Origin: Aspidapion aeneum
Lineage: Eukaryota; Arthropoda; Insecta; Coleoptera; Brentidae
Assembly: GCA_963576565.1 (NCBI GenBank)
Contig: OY755039.1
Coordinates: 73,240,771-73,304,770, forward strand
Reading direction: 5' to 3'
DNA: 64,000 bases
The position numbers and the translations under genes are program-made. The notes under the pieces were generated by a model that saw only the letters and a list, made by a program, of their open reading frames with translations, did not search any database and had not been told where the DNA came from. Below are positions 1 through 11,702 of the stretch, piece by piece (positions within the stretch are counted from its first letter, which is position 1; each line of letters begins with the position of its first letter).

Positions 1-805
1 AAAATTATTTCCTATTTTAGGAGAAATTAAAGTAATATTGGTTACTTTCAGCAAGGCCTACTCAATTTAAAACTATAAAAAAAATTGACCAAAATGGCGG
101 CTATATTTCGAAAAATTAGTTTTTCGTGGATATTTCCTTTAATTTTTGTGCGATATTCTATTAAAGCTATTGATCAGATCATTAAACTTGCCGTAAAATG
201 TCTCCCAGACAACACAGAGATGGCGCGTAATATGTCAAAAATAAAAGAGACCTTCATAACCTATAAAACAAATTTAATTAAAAGAAAAATCTGGGTTTTG
301 TCAAGAATAAGCCAACTTTTTATTTATTTATGTATCTACAGCAAAAAGCCAATTACAGATACTTCCTTACGTTATAAAAACATCTATGCTATAAAATACG
401 TCACTTACACTACATATGATAAATAACAAAAAAATCAAATTACATAATTCCACAACTTTTAAGATGGCGGCCGAAGTTTAGATGGAAAAGTTATTTTTTC
501 ATTCTTGTTTGACAGAACTAGTGTAGTATACAGGGTTCAAGTATGTGAATTGAAGTAAGATCGCTATTTAAATAAATGGCACTAAGAGAGATAAGTAGTT
601 TAGCGCTGTCGTCAAGTTAGCAATTCAAGAAAATGGTTTTCTTTTCGCGATCTAATGACGTTACTCTTACCGGCTGAGTAGGCCAACGTTGGCCATTAAT
701 AAAATCCAAAAAACAACTTGATTTTAATTGCTGTTGCGCCATCTCTTAGAAATCATTTAATCTGTATGACTAATAATCAATACTGCGAATCCGTAATTCT
801 GCTTT
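1..805. other. Intronic sequence, nothing identified
   Basis: A+T-rich sequence with no exon-like open frame. By gene order it should lie in the last-but-few intron of the neurobeachin gene. Two copies of a motif close to AAGATGGCGGC occur at 91 and 461. An open frame at 85-426 has no recognisable domain and looks like chance. Confidence 0.5.
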
Positions 806-2817
806 TAGTTCAGGCCCTACATCCGAGATTACAGCCATGTGCTGCGTTTCATGAAAGAAGTAACACACTTGGCATGGATAGACATAAAACTCGCCCGAAC
901 ATTTTACGAAAGGGAACCACCTCCTCCCTGGCAGGGGGTGGTTCCCCCCCACCCCTTAAACGTGCTTTTTGATAGTTTTTTGCTAATTACTCGAAAACAG
1001 TCAACTTTTTCAAAAATATTCTAGAATTCATTTCTCAAGCGGATACAATTTTTTTTTCAACGATGTACGTTAGTAGCCTTTAACGGCAGTGGTGCATATT
1101 CCATTAGTGTACGAAAAAAGGGGAAAATTTTTAAAATATTTTTTTATCTATTTTTTGTGGTATTATTATTATTATGTGGTATTATTTGCAAACTTTTAAC
1201 TTGGCAAAAATAACTAAGTAACAATTATTGAGGCAGAGGAAAAGTCCTCTCTAACGATGTATAACACGCCCCCCTTACATCAGTGGCGCACCTTTTATAG
1301 GCATTTAAATAAATGAGGAGTGTGGAAAAAACTAGTTTTTTTTAATTTTCTTAAATTTTACTGTCCCACATGTCTGGTTTTAAAGCTTATTTTTAAAGCT
1401 GAAGAAATTTCCTTTCCAACGATTTATATCGCTCCCCCCTCAAGGCAGCGGTAGATCTGGCATAGACGCACCAAAAATGGTCAAATTTGGTATACAAGAC
1501 AACCATGTTAGAACAGTTTTAATACAGACACTGCGTTGAATGAGAGAAGCAACACACTTGGTATGAATATACAGTATACTCCCCCGAAAATATAACGACG
1601 GGAACCATCCGCCCACCCTTGGTGGCTATCCCTACCCTAAATGTTTTTTTGACAATTTTCGATTTATTTGAAAAAATGTGAAAAAAATATTTAAGGGGGG
1701 GACCACCCCCCCGCCAAGAGTAGGCGGGTGGATCCCCTTCGTTATATTATTGGGGGGAGTATACTGTATATCCATGCCAATTGTGTTGCTCCTCTTATTG
1801 AACGTAGTGTGTGTATTAATACTGTTCCAAAAAGATTGTTAAATGAAGATTTAAGTGTATACCAAATTTAACCATTTTTGGTGCGACTATGCTAGATCTA
1901 ACGCTGCCTTGAGGGGAGAGTGATATACATCGTTGGAAAGGAAATTTCTTCAGCTTTAAAAATAAGTTTTAAAACCAGATATGTGGGACAGTAAAATTTA
2001 AAAAAATTAAAAAAAAAAACAAGTTTTTTCCACACCTCTAATTTATTTAAATGCCTATAAAAGGTGCGCCACTAATGTAAGGGGGGTTCGGTTACACTAA
2101 TGTAAGTGTTATACATCGTTAGAGAGGACTTTTCATCAGCCTTAATAGTTATTACTTAGTTGTTTTTTTCCAAGTTAAAAGTTTGCAAATAATTGGGAAA
2201 ATACTGTAAGAGAGCACTTTTGATTGGGGTGAGAGGAGTAATCCCCACTTTGAAAAAGGTTAACTAGAAAAAGTCAGTTTTAAGTTATTACTAACCAAAA
2301 ATAATTTTTTACTCTCTATTTTTATTTACTTAGTTACAAAAATGAATGATCAAAATTTTTGTTTGATTTAAGGATTTCTACAAACACATTTATTTTTATG
2401 TCAAGGCGGCTATTTAAAAAAACATGCCTACCTTAATAAGTATTTAACTATATACAATCGGCTTTTAAACAAAAATATTTTTTTGAAAAAAAAATAGTGT
2501 TAAGGATAAAAAATACCACAAAAAAAAGAAAAAAATATATTAAAATACCGTCAAAGGATACTAAGGTACTTGGTTGGAAAGGAAATTGTATCCGCTTGAA
2601 AAATGATCTTCAGAAGATTTTTGAAATAGTTGATTGTTTTCGAGTTATTAGCAAAAAACTATCAAAAAACACGTTTAAGGGGGGGTGAACCACCCCCCTG
2701 CCAGGGGTAGGGGTGGTTCTCTTTCGTAAAATGTTCGGGCGAGTCTTATGCCTATTCATACCAAGTGTGTTGCTTCTATCATTAAACGCAGTATCGGACC
2801 CCGTAGGGCCTGAACTA
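806..2817. mobile_element. 2-kb foldback (palindromic) element
   Basis: A long imperfect palindrome centred near 1690. The ends are inverted copies: AGTTCAGGCCCTAC at 807-820 and its complement at 2803-2816. Inside, 840-1080 pairs with 2540-2790, 1260-1500 pairs with 1850-2090, and 1520-1640 pairs with 1690-1820. The arms carry C-rich and G-rich runs related to GGAACCACCCCC. No transposase frame is present. It resembles a non-autonomous DNA transposon made by inverted duplication. Both ends are flanked by T-runs, so the target duplication is unclear. The superfamily is not assigned. Confidence 0.8.
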
Positions 2818-3500
2818 TTTTAGCAACTTGACTTCGTTAGCCGCCGCGAGCAGATCGAACGGCGCAAAGCGCGACTTTAATAAGAGCAAGGTGATTGTCT
2901 TAAGAAAAAAATTTTTCTCGTTTTAATGTTTCCTGATTAAACCTAAAATAACGAAATAAATAATAATGACTATTTCTTCGTCTTTTAAAAGTGGAAATCT
3001 TACTGTGCTTGCTCATGTTTAGTAATAAAAAACTATTAATGAATTTTGAGTCACAGCGGCAAACGCTCCTAAATATGCGCGTCTTTGGTCCCTCACTGAC
3101 TTCTTGTTTTCCAAGTTCATCCTTTTTTATACGCTCTTCACAAAGTCTGGATGTCGAGCACTGTATATCAATTTATACTAAATAAGGGTTACTGCGTTCA
3201 AAATATAAAAACAACAGTAATTTTTGGTTTGGTAAAATTTTTGGCAAAAATATACAAAAAAATACAGTTAATTTACTTTAAAAAAAAAGCGGCGGAAAAA
3301 GTAAAGAAAAAGCGTTTTTGTTATATTTATCAACAAAATGAAATCTTATTCTTTTTTCGGATTTTTAAAATCTTAACGACGGCTGGACTAAATGTCAACA
3401 TAATATATATTTTTGAAATCAGAAAAAGAAGCCCTATCGATTAAAAAGAGTTAAATACAAGGTTTTCTTATAAAAATTAACCATTTGTCAAAAATGTTTA
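2818..3500. other. Intronic sequence, nothing firm
   Basis: No gene is recognised. The stretch 3360-3440 resembles 50460-50550 (a shared ACGGCTGGMCYAAATGTC core followed by TTTTTGAAATCAG), so part of it is a dispersed repeat of unknown type. Confidence 0.4.
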
Positions 3501-3917
3501 ACATATCTCCTCCCTCAGAACGAAACTGACACTCAAAAAATTTAATTTTAGATAAACAAAAGAAAACTCAAATAACTTCGGCATAACTGATGCTTATTCT
3601 AAGTTCTTATTATATAAGTTTCTTGATTCGAACATCAAATTTATGTAGGAAGTGGTAGGCATTATAACTAGGTAGGATAATTGATAGAGTGCGTCTAGTT
3701 TTGACGTTTTATCACTAAGGGCCGGTTTCTCAATAGAGTGTTAGCCCTGAGTCGTAGGAAATCTTTGATAGCTGTCTTTTTTTACCGTGGTAAATATGTC
3801 AGTTATCTCTTTTTTTAACCCACGGGTCAGAGCTAGGCCTCTATTGAGAAACCGGCCCTAAAAGTAAAAATTCTTCTAAATTTTGAGTGTCATTTTCGTC
3901 CTGAGGGTGCGATATGT
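3501..3917. repeat. Small foldback interrupted by a MITE
   Basis: The left end at 3501-3540 (ACATATC, then CCCTCAG, then TGACACTCAAAA) is matched in inverted form at 3875-3917. The middle is occupied by the MITE at 3719-3858. No coding capacity. It is probably a non-autonomous element; its class is unknown. Confidence 0.55.
3719..3858. mobile_element. PIF/Harbinger-type MITE, 140 bp
   Basis: Near-perfect terminal inverted repeats start GGGCCGGTTTCTCAATAGAG on the left and are mirrored at 3838-3858. The element is flanked on both sides by TAA (3716-3718 and 3859-3861). A 3-bp TWA target duplication with GGG-starting termini is the family signature of PIF/Harbinger elements. There is no coding capacity. 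Confidence 0.8.
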
Positions 3918-4386
3918 GATTTTAGACATCAGTAGTAGTAGTAGTATATTTTTATTACAAAGTATTTATACATATGTGTATATATACCTGAGTCGTCAAA
4001 TTCATTTAGGAAGCTACTTAAAAATATTAACATTAATCACCAACATAAAATAAAATAAATAAAAATAAAAATAAAATAAAGTAAAATCAAATGTATCACA
4101 ATGTACACAAAGTAGATAAATAACATAAAATTAGTAAATGACACTAGTTTCACAAATATTTATCACCCGGTACGTGACATATGGCAACTTTTTTGAAATT
4201 TTTAAAAATCTTAGTAACATAAAATAAAATATTTTGGTAAACATTTTTTCAAAACAAAAAAAGTACTGTTGTTTTTTAATTCTGCATGCCCCGATCGGAG
4301 AATGTTATTTATTATCTCATTTTTAAAATAAGCGACCCTAATTTTGTATAAATTGAAATATTACACGGCAACACCAGTTGTACAAT
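3918..4386. other. A+T-rich intronic stretch
   Basis: It contains a TAGTAG microsatellite at about 3935-3950 and an A-rich simple repeat (AAAATAAAATAAATAAAAAT type) at about 4045-4090. No gene is seen. Confidence 0.5.
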
Positions 4387-4982
4387 ACTACTACTATGTC
4401 GGTTTAGAACGTTTTTCTACGTTGACCGACGCCTATTCTCCACCTCCTTCGATCCTGACAATCATCTTTCGTCAGGTTTTTTTGACTCATTGATCTTTGG
4501 ATTGACTATTGCCATTCCAGTTTAGGACGCCCTCTTTTTCTGCGCCCTATTGGTTGCCATTCTAGGACCTGCTTTGGCAATCTTTCGTCGTTCATCCGTT
4601 GTACATGGCCGTACCATATCAGTTGCCTTTTAGTGATGTCATCCGTTATGCTTCCCTCGATTCCCATTCTTTCTTTTATGATCTCATTTCTTATATGATC
4701 TGTTCTAGATATTCTCATTGATCTTCTTATTGCATCCATTTCGATACTTTTTATTTTTGCTCTTTATTTTTCTGTTACGCGACAAGTCTCTATTCCATAC
4801 AACAGCGTGCTTTTCACCAATATTTCATATATGTTAAATTTTACATTCTTTTTTATCTCTCTGCTCCATAAAATACTGTTAAGACAACCAATTACCTTTT
4901 TTGCTTTTACTATTCTTTTTTCCAGTTCTTTACAGTCTGTTCCTGTCTTATCAAATGTGACACCCAACTATACATAGTAATT
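4387..4982 (-). pseudogene. 3' part of split LINE (family B): end of RT ORF and tail
   Basis: Minus-strand reading gives the C-terminal end of a LINE reverse transcriptase: YLGVTFDKTG-like, then WSREIKKNVKFNIYE, MDAIRRSMRISR, WYGHVQRM and a GRRKRGRPK ending. Blocks of this kind are usual near the end of many LINE pol proteins. A few stops and frameshifts break it. The tail at 4387 is a short (TAG)n run, also seen in the second copy at 12429. Its upstream part lies at 8825-10640; the two halves are separated by the LINE at 4983-8824. Confidence 0.8.
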
Positions 4983-5079
4983 CTAGTTCCAGTCGTTGAA
5001 GTGTGCGGACGTGTTTTTCGCTCGGCAATTTCAGATAGTTTTTGTGATAGTGAATATTTTTGTTAAACAACATAAGGCT

Positions 5080-5745
5080 ATGGGCGTTTTTACGGACCGC
5101 CAGAAAACAGAGTTGCAAACAATTATTAAGGATATTGTAAAAAGTACAATCGAAGATAAGAGTTTTTGTGATACTTTGGCTGATAAGTTATGCTCAAAAA
5201 TATCTGAACAGATAAAAACGGAATTATCCGATATAAAAACTAAACAACAGGTATTGGATAAAAACTTAATAGCACTACAAAATGATAACAACATAATTTT
5301 GGAAAAATTGGATGAAGTGGAGCAGACAATGAAACTAAACCAGCTGAGAGTCTATGGGATCGCAGAAAACACACCCGACAAAATCGAAGACGAAATAAAA
5401 AGTATCTTTGAAACAAAGTTAGAGGTAAAAGATATAAAAATTGAATACTGCTTTAGAATTGGTCGCAGAAGTCGTGATTCAAAACCAAGGCCTGTTTTGG
5501 TCAAATTTCTAAACCCAATTGACCGAAACAAGGTCTTTTTTAACAAGAAGAAACTGAAAGGGAATAGAGTCTCAATTACCGAGGAGCTAACGAAAAAAAG
5601 GTACGACTTACTGATTTTTGCCAAGGAAAAGATTGGAAAAGAAAAAGTATGGAGTGCAGGAGGTAAGATTTTCTGTAATATAAACGGCGAAAAAAGACGA
5701 CTGAAAAGTGAAGAAGATGGAAAAACATGGATCAGTACATTTTAG
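5080..5745 (+). CDS. LINE ORF1 RNA-binding protein
   Basis: Predicted 221 residues from the ATG at 5080. An in-frame extension upstream to 4996 has no ATG, so 5080 is the likely start. The N-terminal 70-80 residues (about 5110-5330) are rich in charged and leucine/isoleucine positions and look like a coiled coil. Then comes an RRM-like block (NQLRVYGIAE, CFRIGRRSRD, KPRPVLVKFL) and a C-terminal block (RVSITEELTKKR, GKIFCNINGE). This order matches the L1-type ORF1 layout: coiled coil, RRM, C-terminal domain. Such proteins coat element RNA in the RNP that carries out target-primed reverse transcription. The frame is intact. The stop at 5743-5745 lies within the start region of ORF2. Confidence 0.8.
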   Translation: MGVFTDRQKTELQTIIKDIVKSTIEDKSFCDTLADKLCSKISEQIKTELSDIKTKQQVLDKNLIALQNDNNIILEKLDEVEQTMKLNQLRVYGIAENTPDKIEDEIKSIFETKLEVKDIKIEYCFRIGRRSRDSKPRPVLVKFLNPIDRNKVFFNKKKLKGNRVSITEELTKKRYDLLIFAKEKIGKEKVWSAGGKIFCNINGEKRRLKSEEDGKTWISTF

Positions 5746-8661
5746 ACTTTCAAATCGACAACTACAAAACTCGAATACTTTCTGATATCCATGATTTTAA
5801 TTCAGTTTCTTTCAATAATGAAAATTTCAAGATTTTTCAGTTAAACGTTTGTAGTGTACATAAAAACCTGGACAGTCTCTTGCTTTTGCTATCTCAACTG
5901 AAGACAACTTTTGATGTTATTATTCTAACAGAAACTTTTACTGTTGCTGATCTAAACCTTATCAAAATTCCAGGATATAAAACTGTATACAATAATGGAA
6001 GTGTTAACAAAAATGATGGCGTTCTTGTATATATTAGCGAAAAATTTACATACCAACATCAAATTAAGCAGTTTACTAATATAAGTGTGTGTGACATAGA
6101 TATTTTTGCCTTACATAATGTTTCATTAAAAATTACAGCTATTTACAGACCACCATCAACAGATATAGATGTTTTTAATCGGGATTTGTTACAGTATTTG
6201 GTGTCAGTCAATAGATCGAACTTACATGTCATTTGTGGCGACATTAACGTCAACATTCTGGAAGGTAGAGATACTGAGAATTCTGTACAAGATTATTTAA
6301 ATATTTTAAGCTCTAATTTGTTTAGGTCATACATTAATAATGTCACAACAAGAGAGAAAAATGATCAAAAGTCATGTCTTGATCACTATTTTGTGAAATC
6401 ATTGAGGTCTGAAGTTGTAAATGGATATTTATTAAAATATCACATCACGGATCACTTTCCTACCGTACTAGAAATAAATATTCCAAAGCATTCTCAAAAT
6501 ACAGCAAAAAAATACATACAAAGAATATGTGGACTATAAAAATTTAAAACTTGATGCCTCACTGATAGATTGGAGATCTTTTTATGACTGTCAAGACCTC
6601 GATGAAATGACCCAAATTCTTATAAATAATATAACAGAAATTGTGCAAAAAAATACAAGAAAAGTTAAAATCAACTAAAATAATTTATCTCGAAAAGCTT
6701 GGATTAATAAGAATTTGACAAAGGCGATTAATCACAAGAACACTATTTACCATCAAACAAAGATTAATCCAAATAATATACATTTGAAGCAACATTATAA
6801 ACAAACAAAAAAAGACTTAGATAAAGCTATTGCTGCTTCAAAAAAACAATTTTTTCAAAATTTAGTAACTGGTCATCAAAATAGCAAACAACTTTGGAAA
6901 TCTGTTAATAAAATTTGTAATAAAAATAATAGTTCAGAAGAAATTAAACGAATTAAGATAGATGGTAAAGAAATTCTGAATAAAAAGGAGATCGCCAGTG
7001 TTTTTAACAAACACTACTGTTCTTTAGGAGAAAAATATGCTAATCAGATTAAAACACCTAAAACTTCAGTTGAATCTGAAACTTTGTTAGAGAACAGCAT
7101 GATTTTAAATGGGACATCTGAAAATGAAATTAAAAAAATTATAAAAAGCCTTAAAAATAAAAAATCACCCGGGTTCGATAAAATTAGGTCGGAGATACTA
7201 AAAACTATTGCTGAACAAATATTGCCCCAATTAAATTTTCTGTTTAATAAATGTCTAAAAAAAGGATATTTTCCCAAACCCTTAAAAACTGGTGTCATCT
7301 CCCCGCTCTACAAAAACGGAGACAAGTCAGATATTATTAACTACAGACCGGTATCACTGATTTCAAATATAAGTAAAATTTTCGAAAAAGTGATAAAACA
7401 CAGAATTTTGAAATTTCTAAAAAAATACAAAATAATATCTGACCGTCAATATATATTCATGGAAGGCCGATCGACGGAGGACGCAATCGTTGGACTCACA
7501 TCACAAATCTATACAAATCTTGATGAAAGTAGACCAACGTTGTGTGTCTTTGTCGATTTGGCAAAAGCATTTGACACCGTATCGCATAAACTACTATTGG
7601 AAAAAATCTGGAAATATGGCCTTAGGGGTAAAATTTATGAACTAATCAAAAGTTACTTAAACGATAGGGTTCAGTATACAAAAATTGGAGATATCCTTAG
7701 TGATCCAGGTAGTGTGCGGTACGGTGTCCCACAGGGAACTGTATTGGGTCCGGTTCTCTTCATCCTCTACATCAACGGATTGCTGAGGATGAAGATTGCC
7801 GGACATATATTAAGTTTTGCAGATGATACTGTGATTTTATTTGAGGGTGAGAGTTGGGAAAATGTCAAGTTGCGAGCAGAGCAGGAGTTTTTAAAAATTA
7901 AAAATTGGTTTGATAAAAATCTGCTTACAGTAAATTTTTCAAAGACTAAGTGTATGTTGTTCTCTAGCCAAGATCAGCCCATAGAAAATATTCACGGTCT
8001 TAGCATCGACAATATAGTGATTCCTACAACAAAAACCATAAAATATTTAGGAATAGTAATAGATAATGGCTTTCGTTGGGATGCTCACGTCAATTTTGTT
8101 GTTAAAAAAATTAGAGGAATATTACCAAAATTTAAGTATCTTAAAGACTTTCTTACAATAAGTCAATTAAAAATTCTTTATTTTTCACTTGTACAAACTC
8201 ATATTACATATGGCATTGTAGGCTGGGGCGGTGTTCTAGATACCCATATTAAAAGTTTACAAATTGTACAAAAATGGACTTTAAAAATAATATATGGTAA
8301 ACACAGATTATTCCCAACAGACTCTCTGTATTCCATGAGTCAAATTATGGATATCAGACAGCTTTTTTGTTTTCGCATGCTCTTAAGATCTTTTAAAAAT
8401 CCTAGCGAAAGTCTAACAAACGCAACAAAAAACCATAATACAAGATCGACTAATAATGTTGCTGTACCTAGAGCTAAAAAAGCATGTGGTCAAAAGAGCT
8501 GTCGCTATCTGACACCACGCCTTTTTAATATATTGCCAAAACAATTAAAATCTTTAAGTGTATTTCGTAGTTTTAAAAAACAACTTAGTGAATGGTTTTT
8601 AAACAGTGTTTCAAGATCCTATGTTAGTGATTTTGTTAATCAAAAAATGAACAAATATTGA
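5727..8661 (+). pseudogene. LINE ORF2: AP-like endonuclease plus reverse transcriptase, two lesions
   Basis: The endonuclease runs from the ATG at 5727 to about 6500 (LNVCSVHKNLD, then the CGDINVN block, LDHYFVK, and ITDHFP with the catalytic DH pair). The reverse transcriptase runs from about 6700 to 8000 (SPGFDKI, VFVDLAKAFDTV, VPQGTVLGPVLF, then the catalytic FADD at 7816-7827), followed by the thumb and a C-terminal region to TGA at 8659-8661. Two lesions break it. A frame change falls between about 6500 and 6540; the upstream frame stops at 6537-6539, and the open reading continues one frame over. An in-frame TAA lies at 6676-6678. All recognisable catalytic blocks survive, so it is a young copy that is now unable to make one full ORF2 protein. 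Confidence 0.85.
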
Positions 8662-8824
8662 ACATTATAGTGTAAGAAACTGCCACACAAATGGACACAC
8701 TTTTGTGCTTGTTTCGGCAGTAAACTCGAACGTTTATTTAGTGATAATATAAAGTTATCGTATTTTTTTGTTAAAAAGTATATTTCTTTAATAAACGTCT
8801 TATTTATTATTATTTATTATTTAT

Positions 8825-10640
8825 TAATTGCATGGAGATATTACTTGTCCATTGTCTAGTTCTAATTCACTTGATTTGTTTCCAATACATAAGTACTGTG
8901 TCTTGTCCACGATCACTGTTAACCCCCACTTTTGGTATTCTTCCGTTAACTTTCTCATCATATACTCCATGTCTTCTTTATCATTAGCTACAATTAGTTG
9001 GTCGTCAGCAAACTGTAGTGTGTATATGGTAAATCGGTCGTTAAGTTGTATTCCCATGCCGTATACTTTACGTTTCCAGTTTTCTAGAGCTACTGCGATA
9101 TATATTTTAAAAAGAGTTGGAGAGATACAACATCCCTGTCTTAAGCCTTTTGTTACCAGGAATTCTTTTGAAAGTCGATTTCCAATTTTAATTTTAGATT
9201 TTGACCCTTTGTGTAGTTCTTTTATCGCTTTTATGTATGTATGATTGATATTAGTCTGCTCTAGCACTGTCCATAGTTTTTCGACTGGAACGGTATCATA
9301 TGCTTTTTGTAGGTTCACAACAGTAACATGAGTCTCTATATTTCTGGCACTCGTTTTCTCAATTACTTGTTTAAGACAAAAAACATTATCACTACAAAAT
9401 CTGTCTGCACTAAACCCACTTTGCTCTTCTTCTTCTTGGCCGTGAAAATCATTCTCTATTAGGTCTCTAAGAATCCTATCATACAATCATACTTAGACTA
9501 CTGGTTACTGAAGTTCCTCTGTAGTTGTTGCAATCCAGCTTGTTTCCTTTTTTATGTATTGAGGATATGAATGCTATTTTCCAATCATCAGGTACTGGAT
9601 GTCCGTTTATGCATTGATTGATAATATATGTGAGATAGTTTCTCTGATCCATATTTGAGCATTTCAGCGTATATTTCCCCAGGTCCGCTAGCTTTTCCGA
9701 ACTTAAGCTTTTTAATACTATTCTTTATCATTTCTTTTTCGATAATCACTTCCTGTCCATGTACTTCTATGTCTCTCCTCGGAGAGGCTGACAGATATTC
9801 GGGTCTTGTTCCTGCAGCAGTGTCTTGTAGTGTTCTGTCCATTGTTCTGGTTTGATGATCTGGATGTTTACTTTTTCTTTTGTTGGGTTTTTTAAAGTTG
9901 AAATGAATTTCCATACTACAGAACTCTGCCGACCTCCGACGTGTGTATTTATATCGTGGCATTTTCGCTCGAACATTTAATTTTTTTTCGTGCGTATCAG
10001 ATTTCTTAGCTGTCTTCTGGTTTCCCTGTAGATTTCTAGGTCTTTTTGCTCTTTAGTACTGAGCCATTTCAAATATGTACGTTTTTTCTCCTTGACCAAT
10101 TCCTGTATTACCTCCGTCCACCACATCTTATTGTTATTTTTATTATCTTGGTATCCAACAGCTTCTTTGCTTGCTTGCTTCAAGCTTTTTACTATGTTTG
10201 TATATATCTCTTCAAATGAATGCTGTGTTTATTAATTTTTCATCTAATCGTTTCTGATACAATCTTTGCGTACTTTCGATTTCTAGACTTCTAAAGTTGT
10301 ATTTTTGATTTTCTTCGATGCATTCTAGGTTTTCGTTTTCTCCAATACCTTAGTTTCTGTTTTTCTTATAGGGAATAATATTTTTGCTTTTACGAGATGG
10401 TGGTCAGGTCCACAGGTAACAACACGGAGTGCTAGATAATAGATGCCGGAGAAAATTTTGTGAGCCTGCAATAAATATCAACGCAATCTGGGTTTGATAA
10501 ATTAGGATATTCTTGTTTATCCAACGTGTCCTTTTTACTCTTGGAACATTACATATTTGTTTTTATTTTTGGATTAGAATTCATAGAAAAATCTGAGTTA
10601 GCAATTATAATAATTTTACCTTTTATAGTTAAGTCATATC
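8825..10640 (-). pseudogene. 5' part of split LINE (family B): EN end and RT
   Basis: Read on the minus strand from about 10640 down. It holds the end of an endonuclease (VVTCGPDHHLVKAKILF at about 10360-10430), a linker (9977-10183), the RT fingers in shifting frames (FGKASGPGEIYAEM near 9690; WKIAFISSIHKKGNK and NNYRGTSV at 9490-9600), then a 220-codon frame at 8824-9486 with LQKAYDTVPVEKLW, GLRQGCCISPTLF and the catalytic FADD. Several frameshifts show it is dead. The N-terminal endonuclease is missing or unrecognisable. It joins 4387-4982 across the inserted LINE. It is sense to the host gene. Confidence 0.8.
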
Positions 10641-11425
10641 CAAAACAGGGAAAATCCTAGGAAGATCTTCATTGGAAAATCACTGTTTTTATGTCATATG
10701 TTTACATGGCTGGTAGACGCCAAATATCAAATCAGATCTACTAAAAGTTCCGTTCAAGTCAGCTGTTGATCCGGCGTTTTGAAAAAATGCTATATTTAGC
10801 TAGTGCAGCACGGCGGACGGGAACAGGGGAAGTTTGATTTCTGGGCAACATTGGCACTGATGGTTGACACGTCAAATTTTTTGTTTTGGTTTAGGATGGA
10901 CCCCGTTTAGATATCCCTTAAAGAACTTTAAGGAACTCCGCACATTACTTTGCTGTGACAAACACCTTGTGCCTACCGATGTCATACCCTGACAACGATC
11001 GGCCTGGCCCGAGGCTAGCCGGTAACAACCGACACTAACACATCCACTATAATTTTCTTGAAGGCTTAGGGAGCATGGTGATATGAAGCTTGTGTATAAG
11101 AATTTCTATTTTACAAGTCAATTGAATTCAACCATCACAAAAATATATATAAAAAAAAACCAATGACTAAAATTGCCATGCTACGTCACTGGCTATCCCT
11201 ATTTCTTGGGTTTGCGATTCCATTATAGTGTAAAACAATTACCTACTTGTTAGTGAACGAACGTCCTCCTTCTTTAGGGTAATCTAGATTTGAATAGGAC
11301 AATTACGCTCTCGTACCAAAGAAATAATGTCTTTGTCTTATTATTTAGTACAGGAAAAGGTAGGATAGGATGTTTTGATCATTCTGACACTAATAGAACT
11401 AAAATTAAAACAGTCTTAAAAAGTA
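10641..11425. other. Intronic sequence; short G+C-richer patch
   Basis: No exon or transposase frame is found. About 10800-11060 is richer in G+C than its surroundings. I checked it on the minus strand for the next neurobeachin WD40 exon and did not find one. Confidence 0.4.
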
Positions 11426-11550
11426 CAAATTGTGAAAGGCTTTCGCGGCCATCGTCCAATGGTGGGTGTGCTTTCGGGCTGTTCGGCCGTCGTCGTTGGA
11501 AATTCGAATTTCGAACGACGACGGCCGAACAGCCCGAAAGCACACCCACC
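11426..11550. repeat. G+C-rich 90-bp palindrome in a 125-bp insert with 15-bp direct repeats
   Basis: From 11461 to 11550 two 37-base arms (starting GGTGGGTGTGCTTTCGGGCT) are exact inverted copies. They are joined by a GAAATTC/GAATTTC core, with one mismatched pair at 11498/11513. The insert is bounded by CAGTCTTAAAAAGTA at 11411-11425 and 11550-11564, a likely target duplication. A 15-bp duplication suggests LINE-style insertion of a short fragment. The family is unknown. It lies about 150 bp past the donor of the WD40 exon in the direction of transcription. Confidence 0.75.
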
Positions 11551-11702
11551 AGTCTTAAAAAGTATTCCTTGATAATCACCTGATCGAAATTATACGAAAA
11601 AAGTGTATTGTGACATTTTCCCGCAAATTCGCTATACCATAGCTGTAAAGACAAATCAGTTCAGTTGGAATAAGATTATTTATACTAATACATTTTACTT
11701 AC

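Larger units (their letters stand above)
4983..8824 (+). mobile_element. Near-complete CR1/Jockey-group non-LTR retrotransposon
   Basis: A 3,842-bp insertion into LINE family B, flanked by TAATT on both sides (4978-4982 and 8825-8829). It has a short 5' leader (4983-5079), ORF1, ORF2 overlapping ORF1 by 19 nt, a 160-nt 3' UTR, and a tail of TTATTATTTATTATTT-type repeats instead of poly(A). The uninterrupted second copy of family B at 13020-13050 shows the pre-insertion layout. ORF order, an L1-like ORF1 fold signature and the microsatellite tail fit the CR1/L2/Jockey assemblage; the exact clade needs a tree. It lies antisense to the host gene. Confidence 0.9.

Noticed and set aside
85..426. 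Open frame of 113 codons as a gene
   Set aside because: No domain, strong A+T-driven composition (Lys/Ile/Tyr-rich), and on the antisense strand of the host gene's intron.
8828..9244. Plus-strand open frame opposite the LINE RT
   Set aside because: It is the complement of the RT coding region. The minus-strand frame has the FADD and GLRQGCCISPTLF motifs.
10860..11060. Next neurobeachin WD40 exon in a G+C-richer patch
   Set aside because: All minus-strand frames contain stops, and none resembles the VHTxxGDLLRxL or GGDxGxVEVW blocks expected next.
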